A DNA stretch of 64,000 bases from Lachnospiraceae bacterium (GCA_024689465.1 JAILDL010000013.1:46693-110692); one strand, 5' to 3'. Shown: positions 25,213 through 35,288, numbered from the stretch's first letter. Translations and numbers: made by a program. The notes: generated by a model from the sequence alone, not told the origin.

Positions 25213-26660
25213 ATACAGTACTGATCGTAGAAGATGAAAAGCTGATCCGTCAGGGCATTCATACCATGGTACAGCGCAGCGGGGTTCCCGTTGAGGTGAT
25301 CATGGAATGCGCCAACGGCGAGGAAGCCTTAAAGATCCTGAAGACCCAGAAGGTGGATGTGATGTTTACGGACATCCGCATGCAGAAGATGGATGGCATC
25401 GAGCTGGTCAAGGAGGTCAGTAAGCTCCCGGAAAAGCCCCTGATGGTGGCGGTCAGCGGGTACGATGACTTTACCTATGCGGTGGAGATGCTGCGAAACG
25501 GGGTCAGGGAATATCTGCTAAAGCCGGTGGAGAGAGACAAGATCACGCAGGTCCTTAAGAAACTGGAAGGGGAACTGAACGATCGGATCCTTCTGGAATC
25601 GGAAGAAGTAAAGCTGGGAAAGCACCGCTTAAAGAACCTGATGCTGGGAGAGCATATCACCGAAGAAGAAAAGGCGGATCTGATCTCCAAGTACGAGGGA
25701 CAGTTCTACACCGAACCCTACTGCGTGCTGGTCCTTCCCAGGGGAGCCTTATCTCCCGATGCGGCTTCCTCCACCAGCGGACATCTGGTGATCCTGGAGG
25801 ATGTGTACGGCGCGGATGTGTGCCTGATCGAGAGTAAGTATGTTTCTCCCTTTATCTTAAACGAACTGCCCGGCGTTTTTGCCGGGATCAGTGCGCCCTG
25901 CGAAGGGATGGAAAGCCTGCAGGAAGCCTATGAGGGAGCTTCTTTGGCCCGCAGATACAGTTTTATCCGGGGCAGCATCCAAAAAGCAGGGGAACTGGAA
26001 GAAAAGCGGATTCCAGATGCCTTCAGGGCCCAGGGAGCAAAGCTTTTGGAACAGGCTGTGCATGAACGCAGGATTCAACTGACCGGCACCGGTAAGACCG
26101 ATGAACTGGTCAGGGAATGGGATGCATTTTTCACCGCAGCGGAAAAAGAAATGTTGACGGTGGATGAGTTTTTTGGTGAAATGGAAGATAGCCTTGGCAA
26201 ACTGGAGGAGATCTACGGCAAGATCGATGTGTCGATCCGCAGCTACAATCAGCTGGGAGATTTCCGGGCAGCATTCATGGATTCCCTTCTGGAATTAAAT
26301 GAGCAGCTTTCCAGCAGGAAGGACGAGAACAAGTCGGAACAGAAGATGAAGATGGCCATTGAATACATCGAGGCCAACTTCCAGAGCGATCTGAACATGG
26401 CGGTGGTGTCCAACTACGTATCCATGAACTATTCGTTGTTTTCCTACTCCTTCAAGCAGTATACCGGACAGAATTTTGTGAATTTCCTGAAGGAGATCCG
26501 GATCCGGGAAGCCAAGAAGCTGCTGGAATCCACGGATGAGAAGATTGTGGACATTGCCCAGAAGGTGGGCTATGACAATGAGAAACACTTTATGAAGATC
26601 TTTAAGGCAACCTGTGGGGTATCCCCTAGTGAGTACCGGCGGAATATGCAGCACATCTGA
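25209..26660 (+). CDS. YesN-type response regulator with AraC-family output domain
   Basis: 483 residues: receiver domain with D55 (FTDIRMQ) and K in LLKPV; a long middle region (about 135-370), the usual YesN spacer; and a C-terminal AraC HTH (about 380-483) with IRIREAKKLLESTDEKIVDIAQ and the ending GVSPSEYRR. It starts inside the kinase gene (ATGA overlap). It probably activates the system 2 promoters, for which the A-tract elements at 10444, 18050 and 30553 are candidates. Confidence 0.93.
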   Translation: MNTVLIVEDEKLIRQGIHTMVQRSGVPVEVIMECANGEEALKILKTQKVDVMFTDIRMQKMDGIELVKEVSKLPEKPLMVAVSGYDDFTYAVEMLRNGVREYLLKPVERDKITQVLKKLEGELNDRILLESEEVKLGKHRLKNLMLGEHITEEEKADLISKYEGQFYTEPYCVLVLPRGALSPDAASSTSGHLVILEDVYGADVCLIESKYVSPFILNELPGVFAGISAPCEGMESLQEAYEGASLARRYSFIRGSIQKAGELEEKRIPDAFRAQGAKLLEQAVHERRIQLTGTGKTDELVREWDAFFTAAEKEMLTVDEFFGEMEDSLGKLEEIYGKIDVSIRSYNQLGDFRAAFMDSLLELNEQLSSRKDENKSEQKMKMAIEYIEANFQSDLNMAVVSNYVSMNYSLFSYSFKQYTGQNFVNFLKEIRIREAKKLLESTDEKIVDIAQKVGYDNEKHFMKIFKATCGVSPSEYRRNMQHI

Positions 26661-26676
26661 GGCTCGACACCCCCGG

Positions 26677-26704
26677 AACACAAAGCAGAGAACACAAAGC
26701 AGAG
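26677..26704 (+). repeat. Two tandem copies of a 14-bp unit
   Basis: AACACAAAGCAGAG occurs twice back to back (26677-26690 and 26691-26704) in the spacer before pepF. No function is apparent. Confidence 0.9.
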
Positions 26705-26790
26705 AGCATTTTTGCTGAGCACAGTGCAAAACTACAGCATATCGCTGCAAAAATACAGAAATAAAGATAGAGAAACAAAGGAGCAAAGAA

Positions 26791-28608
26791 ATGGCAACAG
26801 ATTTACAAAAGGCACTTCCCAAGAGAAGTGAAGTCGCAACCGAACTGACCTGGCGACTGGAAGATATTTTTGAGAGCCCTAAGGAGTGGGAAGAGTCCCG
26901 TCAGAAGATCCTTTCCCTTGGAAAGGAACTGGCAGGCTATGAAGGAAAGGTGGCAGCATCTGCGTCCAACCTGCTTTCCTTCTACAAGCAGTATGAAGTC
27001 CTGATGACCCTGTTAGACTCCATGTATGGGTATGCATCCATGAAGGGGGACCAGGATACCGCCAACAGCGAGGGACAGGAGCTTCGTTCCAAGGCGATGG
27101 CAACCTACAATGATGTGATGGAGATGCTCAGCTTCGTAGAACCGGAGGTTTTGGAGCTTTCTCCCGAGACCATCGAGAACTACTACAAAGAGGAGCCCGA
27201 ATTAAAGCGCTATGAGGTTTCCATTAAGGAGATCCTTCGTATGCAGCCCCATACCCTATCCAAGGAAATGGAATCTCTCCTGGCTTCTGCCGGCAATATG
27301 GCCAGATCCTTCGAGACATCCTATGAGATGCTTTCCGATGCGGATCTGAAGTTCCCTTCCGTAAAGGATGGCAAGGGAGAAGAGGTAAAGCTTTCCAACG
27401 GCCGCTTCGTTCCTTCCCAGATGTCCGCAGACCGTGTGCTCCGTAAGAATGCCTTTGAAGCCTTATATGGTCGTTACAGGGAGTTCGGAAATACCTGGGC
27501 AGCCATCTATGACGGTCAGGTAAAGCAGCAGATGTTCTTTGCCAAGGCAAGAAAGTATGCATCCACCTTTGAAGCAGCTGTGGACGGCAACAATGTGGAT
27601 CCTGCCGTATGCGATAACCTGATCGCTTCCGTACACAAGGGGCTGGACAAGATGCACCGCTACGTACGTCTTCGTAAGAAGATGCTGGGTGTAGACGAGC
27701 TGCACATGTACGATGTGTATACGCCCATTGTAAAGGACTACGAGGTTTCAGTTTCCTATGAGGAAGCAAAGGCTCTGACTCTGGAGGCATTAAAGCCTCT
27801 GGGAGAAGACTATCTGGAGATCGTGCGCAAGGCTTATGCGGAGCGCTGGATCGACGTTCTGGAGAACGAAGGCAAGAGAGGCGGTGCTTATTCCGGCGGT
27901 ACCTATGCGGAACATCCCTACATGCTGCTGAACTACAACGGCACGCTGGATGATGTGTTTACCCTGATCCATGAAATGGGTCACTCCATGCATACCTGGT
28001 ATTCCAACAAGAATAACTCCATTCTGGATGCAAGCTACAAGATCTTTGTAGCGGAGGTGGCTTCCACCACCAACGAAGTACTGCTGTTGGAGTACATGTT
28101 AAAGAATGCAAAGAGCCTGCAGGAGAAGGCATACCTGGTAAATCACTATCTGGAGAGCTTTAAGGGAACCTTATTCCGTCAGACCATGTTCGAAGAGTTT
28201 GAGCGAAAGACCAATAAGATGGCAGAGGATGGAATCCCCCTGACCTTTGAGACTTTATCCAATACCTACATGGAACTGAATAAGCAGTATTTCGGTGAGG
28301 ATATGGTATCCGACGACCTGATCGCCTATGAGTGGTGCCGGATCCCTCATTTCTATTACAACTTCTACGTATATCAGTATGCGACCAGTTTCTCGGCAGC
28401 AGTTGCCATCGCACATCGGATCCTGGAAGGGGATGCCAAGGTGGTAGAGCAGTACAAGAAGTTCTTATCCAGCGGTTGCACACAGGATCCTGTCAGCCTC
28501 TTAAAGATCGCAGGCGTAGACATGTCTACCGGTACTCCTGTGGATGAGGCACTGGATGTATTTGAAAAGGCAGTGGAAGACATGGAGAAGCTGGCAGAGG
28601 AAATGTAA
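26791..28608 (+). CDS. pepF: Oligoendopeptidase F (M3B metallopeptidase)
   Basis: 605 residues, the family's usual length. An N-terminal helical domain (about 110-180) precedes the M3 catalytic domain with zinc motif HEMGH (H394-H398). Further on is the FEEFERKTN helix, and near the C-terminus the YQYATSFSAA motif. It cleaves short peptides in the cytoplasm, as in peptide recycling. ATG at 26791 with AAAGGAG upstream. It ends 2 nt before the end of the convergent sensor gene. It has no obvious link to the sugar genes on either side. Confidence 0.93.
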   Translation: MATDLQKALPKRSEVATELTWRLEDIFESPKEWEESRQKILSLGKELAGYEGKVAASASNLLSFYKQYEVLMTLLDSMYGYASMKGDQDTANSEGQELRSKAMATYNDVMEMLSFVEPEVLELSPETIENYYKEEPELKRYEVSIKEILRMQPHTLSKEMESLLASAGNMARSFETSYEMLSDADLKFPSVKDGKGEEVKLSNGRFVPSQMSADRVLRKNAFEALYGRYREFGNTWAAIYDGQVKQQMFFAKARKYASTFEAAVDGNNVDPAVCDNLIASVHKGLDKMHRYVRLRKKMLGVDELHMYDVYTPIVKDYEVSVSYEEAKALTLEALKPLGEDYLEIVRKAYAERWIDVLENEGKRGGAYSGGTYAEHPYMLLNYNGTLDDVFTLIHEMGHSMHTWYSNKNNSILDASYKIFVAEVASTTNEVLLLEYMLKNAKSLQEKAYLVNHYLESFKGTLFRQTMFEEFERKTNKMAEDGIPLTFETLSNTYMELNKQYFGEDMVSDDLIAYEWCRIPHFYYNFYVYQYATSFSAAVAIAHRILEGDAKVVEQYKKFLSSGCTQDPVSLLKIAGVDMSTGTPVDEALDVFEKAVEDMEKLAEEM

Positions 28609-28610
28609 GC

Positions 28611-30494
28611 CTATTTCAGGTTTTCCTCCGCAGCAGCAAACAGAGCATCAAAGGGAAGGTCCGTTTCGGCTTTGACAGCAAAGCCGAAGCGGGCCTTTAT
28701 TTCGTATGGACGGGGATTTAACTGACTGTAATGGGTCAGATATTTCCGGATCTTGGCGATGAGATCTTCACAGAAGGCGCCGTCCTCCTCGGCCGCGATC
28801 TGGAACAGACCGTCCCGGATATGGGCGCAGAGCAGGGACTTGCTCTGCTGGGACAAAATGGCCTGTCCGATGACGGTAAGGGCAAAGTCTCCCTCCTGTA
28901 CCCCGTATTTGGAGCAGATCTTCTGATAATCGGCAAAGTCAATGAGGATAAGGCTCCGGAAACGATCCTCGTAGAAATGGTCAAAACCATCCCGGCTGTA
29001 TAAACCGGTCAGGCTGTCCTTGTAATAGATATCCTCCAGCTTGCCGGTAAGGAGCATAGCCTGCTTCTTGGAACGGATCTTTTCCAGCAACTGTGATATG
29101 TTGGTGATCCATTGGATCAGCTGGAAGGGATAATGGATCCGGTCCCCGTGGAAGGACAGAGCGATATAGCCGAAGAGGCGCTCTCCGAAGGACAGAGGAG
29201 AGATGATCACGGACTCCTCCATGGACGCTGTAAGAAAACCGGGCAGCAGGGACTTTTTCGGGAAGGTGCATTCCGGCAGTTTTTCTCCGTTTTGGATGGC
29301 TAACTTCAGATACACCTGATCTGCGGGCTCGGTATCTGCGGGATCTTCCGGACCTATATTCTTTCCGGTATGCAGCGCCAGATCCGCCAGGGCTGCATCC
29401 GGCTTGTCCCAACCGGGATACAGGCACAGATAAAAGCCTGAGAGGTTCTTGATCCCGGAGGCATAGTCTTCCAGATAGGAGATGGCTTCGTCCACATCAT
29501 CGATCATGGGCAGATAAGAGCTCATACGCAGGGATTCCAGGATGGATTTCTCCACGTCTGCAATGCGTTCGGTGAGTTCTCTGGCATAGAGAAAAGCAGG
29601 CTTTTTGCCGTACCGGTCGCACCCGCAGGTTCCGCCGTATACCGGCTCCGCAAATACCGTCGTCACGGGATCGGCTGCGTTTTTAAACCCTGCCAGCAGG
29701 CTTTTGACGGCGGTCTGTCCCAGCTGATAAGCAGGGAAGGTGACGGTGGTAAGGGGAGGATCCATGCTCTGACCGGATTTGGACTGGTCACATCCCACGA
29801 CGGCAAAGTCTGCCGGTACATGATAGCCTGCTTCATAAGCGGTCCGGATCAGTTCCATGGCCAGGCGGTCGTTATAGCATACCACGGCATGGGGAAGGTT
29901 TTTTCCGTTTTCCGTAAAGGCGCGGAGGGCTTCCCGATAAGATGCTTCGGTTTCTTCGCAAAGGAAGATATGCTCCGGAGAGATCGGCAGGTTATGCTTT
30001 TGCAGAGCATCTTCGTAGGCCTTAAGACGCTTGCCGGAATACAGCGGATCCAGGGTCGTGCCCAGATAGCAGATCCGGGTTGCGTGATGGGCCGTGATCA
30101 GGTGCTCCGTTAGGATACCGGTGGTCACATTGTTTTCCAGAACCACCGACAGAAAAGGAGAAGGATCGTTGCTGATCTCCACCACAAAACGGCCTTCCTT
30201 TTCCCGGGAGGCTTCATAGTCCTGAAAGGTGCGGGACAACGTCTTTTTCAGTTCCTGATTCACGTAGGTTCCGGAAGCAAAGATGATGCCGTCGTAATCG
30301 GAATACTCGGGAAGGGAGGCCACATGGTCCTCCGTCCGGTTAAAGACGCCCAGGTTTTCCCCGTCGGAGGTGGTAAAAACTTCCGCATGGTAGCCGTATT
30401 CAGAAGCACTATCCAGGATACCCTGACACAGATTGGTCTGATATTCTCCGTAGATATGGGAAATAAACACTGCGATCTGTTTGTTGTGATACAT
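28611..30494 (-). CDS. Cytoplasmic LacI-type ligand-binding domain fused to a degenerate GGDEF domain
   Basis: 627 residues. Residues about 5-300 form a LacI/GalR-type periplasmic-binding-like fold (IAVFISHIYGEYQTNLCQGI, CYNDRLAMELIRTAYEAGYHVPADFAVVGCD), but the N-terminal DNA-binding helices are missing: the protein begins directly with the binding fold. A GAF-like middle part (about 325-455) follows, then a GGDEF-type domain opening with DSLTGLYSRDGFDHFYE. The active-site position reads HIRDGLFQI where diguanylate cyclases have RxGGDEF, so catalysis is unlikely. No signal peptide or membrane segment. ATG at 30494 has GGAGG 5 nt upstream. Divergent from the GH3 gene. It probably binds a sugar and acts by protein contact; that is inference. 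Confidence 0.8.
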   Translation of the reverse strand: MYHNKQIAVFISHIYGEYQTNLCQGILDSASEYGYHAEVFTTSDGENLGVFNRTEDHVASLPEYSDYDGIIFASGTYVNQELKKTLSRTFQDYEASREKEGRFVVEISNDPSPFLSVVLENNVTTGILTEHLITAHHATRICYLGTTLDPLYSGKRLKAYEDALQKHNLPISPEHIFLCEETEASYREALRAFTENGKNLPHAVVCYNDRLAMELIRTAYEAGYHVPADFAVVGCDQSKSGQSMDPPLTTVTFPAYQLGQTAVKSLLAGFKNAADPVTTVFAEPVYGGTCGCDRYGKKPAFLYARELTERIADVEKSILESLRMSSYLPMIDDVDEAISYLEDYASGIKNLSGFYLCLYPGWDKPDAALADLALHTGKNIGPEDPADTEPADQVYLKLAIQNGEKLPECTFPKKSLLPGFLTASMEESVIISPLSFGERLFGYIALSFHGDRIHYPFQLIQWITNISQLLEKIRSKKQAMLLTGKLEDIYYKDSLTGLYSRDGFDHFYEDRFRSLILIDFADYQKICSKYGVQEGDFALTVIGQAILSQQSKSLLCAHIRDGLFQIAAEEDGAFCEDLIAKIRKYLTHYSQLNPRPYEIKARFGFAVKAETDLPFDALFAAAEENLK

Positions 30495-30542
30495 GAAAAC
30501 CTCCGGGCGACGGCGTTTTTTGGCATAAAAACCATTAAGAAC

Positions 30543-30548
30543 ATTATA
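30543..30548 (-). promoter_or_regulatory. -10 hexamer for the LacI/GGDEF sensor gene
   Basis: Perfect TATAAT on the minus strand, about 50 nt before the ATG at 30494; no good -35. The A-tract/GACACC element of the divergent GH3 promoter falls in the spacer of this promoter, so a protein bound there could shut this gene while activating GH3. Confidence 0.45.
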
Positions 30549-30551
30549 CCT

Positions 30552-30611
30552 CAAAAAAAGACACCCTTTATAAAAAATGCAGGTGATTTTAACGGGGGAA
30601 AACGATAGAAT
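30552..30611 (+). promoter_or_regulatory. Putative promoter of the GH3 gene with A-tract element
   Basis: A7 (30553-30559) followed by GACACC and TTTATAAAA, then -10 TAGAAT (30606-30611), 53 nt from the A-tract start. The initially transcribed region ACCATAAGACAATCGG closely resembles ACCATAGACAAACGG downstream of the -10 at 18105. Confidence 0.5.
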
Positions 30612-30661
30612 TAGAACCATAAGACAATCGGATCATTATAGGATTTCGGAGGTATATTTTG

Positions 30662-33076
30662 ATGAAAAGATGGGCCAGATTATTGTATCAACCTTCCCTT
30701 CCCCTGCGCGCAGGAGAGCATGTGACAGGTTCTGCCGGACACATTGCACTGTCCAAGGCAGCTGCACTGGAAGGCATGGTACTTTTGAAAAACGAAGGAA
30801 ACATCCTGCCCTTTGAAAAAGGCAAGCGCCTGGCGGTTTTCGGAAAGGGAAGCTTTGACTATGTAAAGGGCGGCGGCGGCTCCGGCGATGTGGGCTGTGC
30901 GTACGTGCATAGTCTCCAGGACGGGTTTAAGTCCCTGGGAGATATGGTGCAGACCTATGCGCCCCTGGACGTTTTTTATGAACAGGAAGTAAAGAAGCAG
31001 TATGCAGAAGGCTCCGCACCGGGCATGACTGTAGAGCCGGAAGTATCGGAAGAGATGCTCAGGGGAGCCCGTGCCTTTACGGATACGGCGCTGTTTGTGA
31101 TCAGCCGTTTCTCCGGTGAGGGATGGGACCGCTCCAGCGTGGAATATACAGGGGAATACAATCCCTGGGAGTCGGAGACCAGTATGCCCAAGATCTCCGG
31201 CAAGATCTTCCCGGAGGGAGACTTTTACCTTACCGCCAATGAGAAGAAACTCCTGGCACAGCTTGGTGAGCGTTTTGAAAACGTAGTGGCGGTATTAAAC
31301 GTGGGTGGTATGATCGATACCTCCTGGATCCGCGATAACAAGAAGGTTTCCGGTGCCCTCCTGGCATGGCAGGGCGGTATGGAAGGCGGAATTGCCACCG
31401 CAGAACTGCTCTTTGGCCTTACCAATCCTTCCGGTAAGCTGCCGGATACCTTTGCGGACAGCGTGGACGCTTATCCTTCCACCGAAGGCTTCCATGAATC
31501 CTTTGATTATGTGAACTATACCGAGGATATCTATGTGGGATACCGGTATTTTGAGACCCTGCCCGGTGCAAAGGCCCATGTGGTCTATCCCTTCGGCTTT
31601 GGTCTTTCCTATACCCAGTTTACCTGTGCATGCCTGAAGGCGGACCATGAAAGCGGTCATACCTTCCTGGTGCAGGTGACCAATGTGGGCGCACGGAGCG
31701 GCAAGGAAGTGGTTCAGCTCTATGCAGAAAAGCCTCAGGGCAAGCTGGGAAAACCTTCCAGAGAACTGGTGGCCTTTGCCAAGACCAGATCCCTTGCACC
31801 CGGCGAGAGCCAGGTGATCACGTTGCAGGTTTCCGACTATACCTTAAGCAGCTACGATGACCTGGGAAAGGTGCAGGAATCCGCTTACGTTTTGGAACAG
31901 GGAACCTATCGCTTCTATCTGGGAGGAAATGTGGAGGATGCCGTCCTTCTGGACGCAGACTACACCGTCCCTGCAGATCAGGTGATCTGCCAGCTTTCCC
32001 GGAAGGGAGCGCCGGTTTCCCTGAAGAAGAGACTGCTTTCAGACGGTTCCTATGAAGAACTGCCCCTGGGAGAAGCCAGAGATATCAATGTCTGCGTCTT
32101 TGAAAAGATGAAGGCGGGAACCGAAGAAGCCATTGTGCCCAGAGCCAAGGGAAGAGATCCCTATCTGCTGATGAACCCCTACAAGGAGGGCGTTCGTCCT
32201 CTGGAAGATGTGGCAGAAGGAAAGCTCAGCCTGGATGATTTTATCGCCCAGCTTTCCGACGCGGATCTGATCAGCCTCCTGGGCGGTCAGCCCAACGTTG
32301 GCGTAAGCAACACCTGGTGCTTCGGCAACCTGCCGGAATACGGCGTTCCGTCCGTACCTACCGCAGACGGACCTGCCGGTGTGCGCATCGGTCAGGAGAC
32401 CGGTGTTTCTACCACCGCATTCCCCTGTGCGACCCTGATGGCGTCCACCTGGAATGTGGAAATGGCCCAGCAGGTTGGCTTAGCCGGCGGCGAAGAATTA
32501 AAGGAGAACAATCTGGGCGTGTGGCTTACTCCTGCGGTAAACATCCATCGCAATCCTTTATGTGGCCGCAACTTTGAATACTATTCCGAAGATCCCCTGC
32601 TCACCGGTAAGATGGCAGCGGCTCTGGTGAAGGGGATCCAGTCCAATCATGTGGGCTGCTCCGTAAAGCATTTCTGCTGCAATAACAAGGAGACCAACCG
32701 AAAGAACGCAGACTCCCGGGTATCCGAGAGAGCCCTTCGGGAGATCTATTTAAAGGCTTTTGAGATCATCGTAAAGGAAGCAGATCCCTGGACCATCATG
32801 TCCGGCTACAATGTCGTAAACGGCTATCGGGCATCGGAAAATAAGGAACTGCTGGAAGACGTCCTTCGCGGCGAGTGGGGCTTTCAGGGCATGGTCACCA
32901 GCGACTGGTGGAACCGGGCAGAGCACTACAAGGAGATCCTGGCAGGCAACGATGTGAAGATGGCCTGCGGTTTCCCCGAGCGTGTGGAAAAGGCCATGGA
33001 GCTGGGCGCTCTTTCCAGAGAAGACCTGGTGCACTGTGCACGGAGAGTACTGTCTTTGGTCCTTCGGTTTGACTGA
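30662..33076 (+). CDS. GH3 beta-glucosidase with permuted domain order
   Basis: 804 residues, no signal peptide. The usual GH3 order is reversed. The alpha/beta-sandwich domain comes first (about 20-290: AAALEGMVLLKNEGNILPF, WQGGMEGGIATAELLFG, PSGKLPDTF), followed by a fibronectin-III-like domain (about 300-440). The TIM-barrel domain comes last (about 520-804: PTADGPAGVRIG, GRNFEYYSEDP, KHFCCNNKETNR), with nucleophile D748 in VTSDWW. This arrangement is known from beta-glucosidases of Ruminococcus albus and Butyrivibrio fibrisolvens. It should release terminal beta-linked glucose in the cytoplasm. The ATG at 30662 has GGAGG upstream; a TTG one codon earlier is possible. Confidence 0.93.
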   Translation: MKRWARLLYQPSLPLRAGEHVTGSAGHIALSKAAALEGMVLLKNEGNILPFEKGKRLAVFGKGSFDYVKGGGGSGDVGCAYVHSLQDGFKSLGDMVQTYAPLDVFYEQEVKKQYAEGSAPGMTVEPEVSEEMLRGARAFTDTALFVISRFSGEGWDRSSVEYTGEYNPWESETSMPKISGKIFPEGDFYLTANEKKLLAQLGERFENVVAVLNVGGMIDTSWIRDNKKVSGALLAWQGGMEGGIATAELLFGLTNPSGKLPDTFADSVDAYPSTEGFHESFDYVNYTEDIYVGYRYFETLPGAKAHVVYPFGFGLSYTQFTCACLKADHESGHTFLVQVTNVGARSGKEVVQLYAEKPQGKLGKPSRELVAFAKTRSLAPGESQVITLQVSDYTLSSYDDLGKVQESAYVLEQGTYRFYLGGNVEDAVLLDADYTVPADQVICQLSRKGAPVSLKKRLLSDGSYEELPLGEARDINVCVFEKMKAGTEEAIVPRAKGRDPYLLMNPYKEGVRPLEDVAEGKLSLDDFIAQLSDADLISLLGGQPNVGVSNTWCFGNLPEYGVPSVPTADGPAGVRIGQETGVSTTAFPCATLMASTWNVEMAQQVGLAGGEELKENNLGVWLTPAVNIHRNPLCGRNFEYYSEDPLLTGKMAAALVKGIQSNHVGCSVKHFCCNNKETNRKNADSRVSERALREIYLKAFEIIVKEADPWTIMSGYNVVNGYRASENKELLEDVLRGEWGFQGMVTSDWWNRAEHYKEILAGNDVKMACGFPERVEKAMELGALSREDLVHCARRVLSLVLRFD

Positions 33077-33174
33077 TCCCAAATGGCAGAAGAAGATTCT
33101 AAAAAAAGTATAAAATAAGCGTTTTTGAGCCTTTCAGGAGAAAACAGGAGAAAACGAGAGAAAAAATGAGCATA

Positions 33175-33205
33175 AGAGAGGAAACCACGGCGTGGTTTCC
33201 TCTCT
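33175..33205. terminator. Strong hairpin after the GH3 gene
   Basis: 14-bp perfect stem (33175-33188 with 33192-33205) and a 3-nt loop. No proper T-run follows, so termination is likely but weaker than the stem suggests. Confidence 0.6.
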
Positions 33206-33211
33206 GCATGT

Positions 33212-33240
33212 TTGCAATCAACCCCTCGTAAAACTATGAT
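33212..33240 (+). promoter_or_regulatory. groESL promoter
   Basis: TTGCAA (33212-33217), 17-nt spacer, TATGAT (33235-33240), a standard vegetative promoter placing the start point just before the CIRCE operator. Confidence 0.75.
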
Positions 33241-33252
33241 ATCTCCTAGAGT

Positions 33253-33279
33253 TTAGCACTCGAAATAATTGAGTGCTAA
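33253..33279 (+). promoter_or_regulatory. CIRCE operator (HrcA-binding site)
   Basis: Perfect consensus TTAGCACTC-N9-GAGTGCTAA immediately downstream of the promoter. HrcA repressor binding here gives heat-shock control of groESL. Confidence 0.97.
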
Positions 33280-33330
33280 CAGAGAAGAAAAGGATTCTAT
33301 ACGATCGAATAAGGTTAGGAGGCATATAAA

Positions 33331-33615
33331 ATGAAATTAGTTCCCTTGAATGACAGAGTCGTATTAAAGAAGCTGATCGCTGAAGAAACCACCAAGTCCG
33401 GTATCGTTCTTCCCGGTCAGGAGAAGGAGAAGCCCCAGCAGGCTGAAGTGGTTGCAGTAGGCCCCGGCGGTGTGGTAGACGGCAAGGAAGTCAAGATGCA
33501 GGTTAAGGTTGGCGAGAAGGTCATCTTCTCCAAATATTCCGGAACCGAAGTGGAAGTAGAAGACGAGAAATTCGTTATTGTTAGACAGGATGACATCCTG
33601 GCAATCATTAAATAA
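33331..33615 (+). CDS. groES: Co-chaperonin GroES (10 kDa)
   Basis: 94 residues, the full family length. MKLVPLNDRVVLKK, the mobile loop ETTKSGIVLPG that contacts GroEL, and the C-terminal VRQDDILAII are all present. It caps the GroEL chamber. ATG at 33331 with TTAGGAGG upstream. Expressed with groEL, 18 nt downstream, under CIRCE control. Confidence 0.98.
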   Translation: MKLVPLNDRVVLKKLIAEETTKSGIVLPGQEKEKPQQAEVVAVGPGGVVDGKEVKMQVKVGEKVIFSKYSGTEVEVEDEKFVIVRQDDILAIIK

Positions 33616-33630
33616 TTCGGAGGCGAATAA

Positions 33631-35259
<1,629 letters not shown>

Positions 35260-35288
35260 TACCCTTCCTGCAAAGAAAAAATGCTATG

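Noticed and set aside
26677..26704. CRISPR-like or regulatory repeat array
   Set aside because: Only two adjacent copies of 14 bp without spacers; a simple tandem duplication.
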